From the NCBI GenBank assembly GCA_945861815.1, contig CAMAVV010000109.1, positions 1-5,974 of the forward strand: a DNA stretch of 5,974 bases, read 5' to 3'. Below, in pieces: positions 5,886 to 5,974 of the stretch. Position 1 is the stretch's first letter. Each line of letters starts with the position of its first letter. The notes below the pieces were generated by a model that ran no database searches, was not told where the DNA came from, and saw only the letters and a program-made list of their open reading frames with translations. A program made the position numbers and the translations under genes. The DNA comes from Thermoflexus hugenholtzii JAD2 (lineage in GTDB: Bacteria; Chloroflexota; Dehalococcoidia; SHYB01).

Positions 5886-5974
5886 CCTCGGCCAAGAGAC
5901 GCCGCGCGCCTGCCACGGGCAAGCCTGCGGCGGCGCGGCGTGGTTCCGAAGGCGCAAGCCTGGCGAAACGGGTT
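5882..5974 (+). CDS. Possible start of a downstream gene, cut by window end
   Basis: A GTG at 5882 overlaps the argJ stop in the GTGA arrangement common for translationally coupled genes. The frame stays open to the window edge for 31 codons. The peptide would begin MTSAKRRRAPATGKPAAARR, a basic, Ala/Pro-rich and probably disordered N-terminus with no recognisable domain. It lacks the glycine-rich start expected for ArgB, the commonest partner of ArgJ. Other frames are also open here because the DNA is very GC-rich, and there is no Shine-Dalgarno, so the gene could instead begin beyond the window. Confidence 0.35.
   Translation, partial: MTSAKRRRAPATGKPAAARRGSEGASLAKRV

Overview
The window is high-GC bacterial DNA with three complete protein genes, the first codons of a possible fourth, and about 1 kb of non-coding, repeat-rich DNA at the left. 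No rRNA, tRNA or marker gene fixes the taxonomy. The EF-G-2-type GTPase, the hairpin repeats between genes and the overall style suggest a Chloroflexota-like lineage, but this is only a weak inference.

Left region (1-992): I see no convincing protein gene here. It holds a 16-bp perfect palindrome next to a weak promoter-like pair. Two copies of a composite tandem repeat follow (17-bp units, then 11-bp units), starting 668 bp apart. Between them lies a block of nested stem-loops (209-491), which I read as a structured non-coding RNA. Its 3' two thirds resemble, by eye, the HEARO/omega-RNA scaffolds that accompany the IscB nucleases of IS200/IS605-superfamily elements, but no iscB gene follows it. 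A 96-bp element with inverted ends (634-729) sits further right, and a hairpin repeat lies just beyond the end of the next gene.

Middle: a minus-strand gene (993-3026) encodes an EF-G-2-type translational GTPase. A stem-loop-bearing intergenic region separates it from a divergent plus-strand gene (3230-4498) for an exported, gluzincin-like zinc peptidase of no family I can name.

Right: after a 166-bp gap containing a perfect TATAAT box comes argJ (4665-5885), an arginine biosynthesis enzyme with its self-cleavage site intact. A GTG start overlaps the argJ stop by 4 bp and may open a further gene that runs off the window. The three complete genes do not form an obvious pathway together. The most unusual content is the apparently orphan structured RNA and its flanking repeats.
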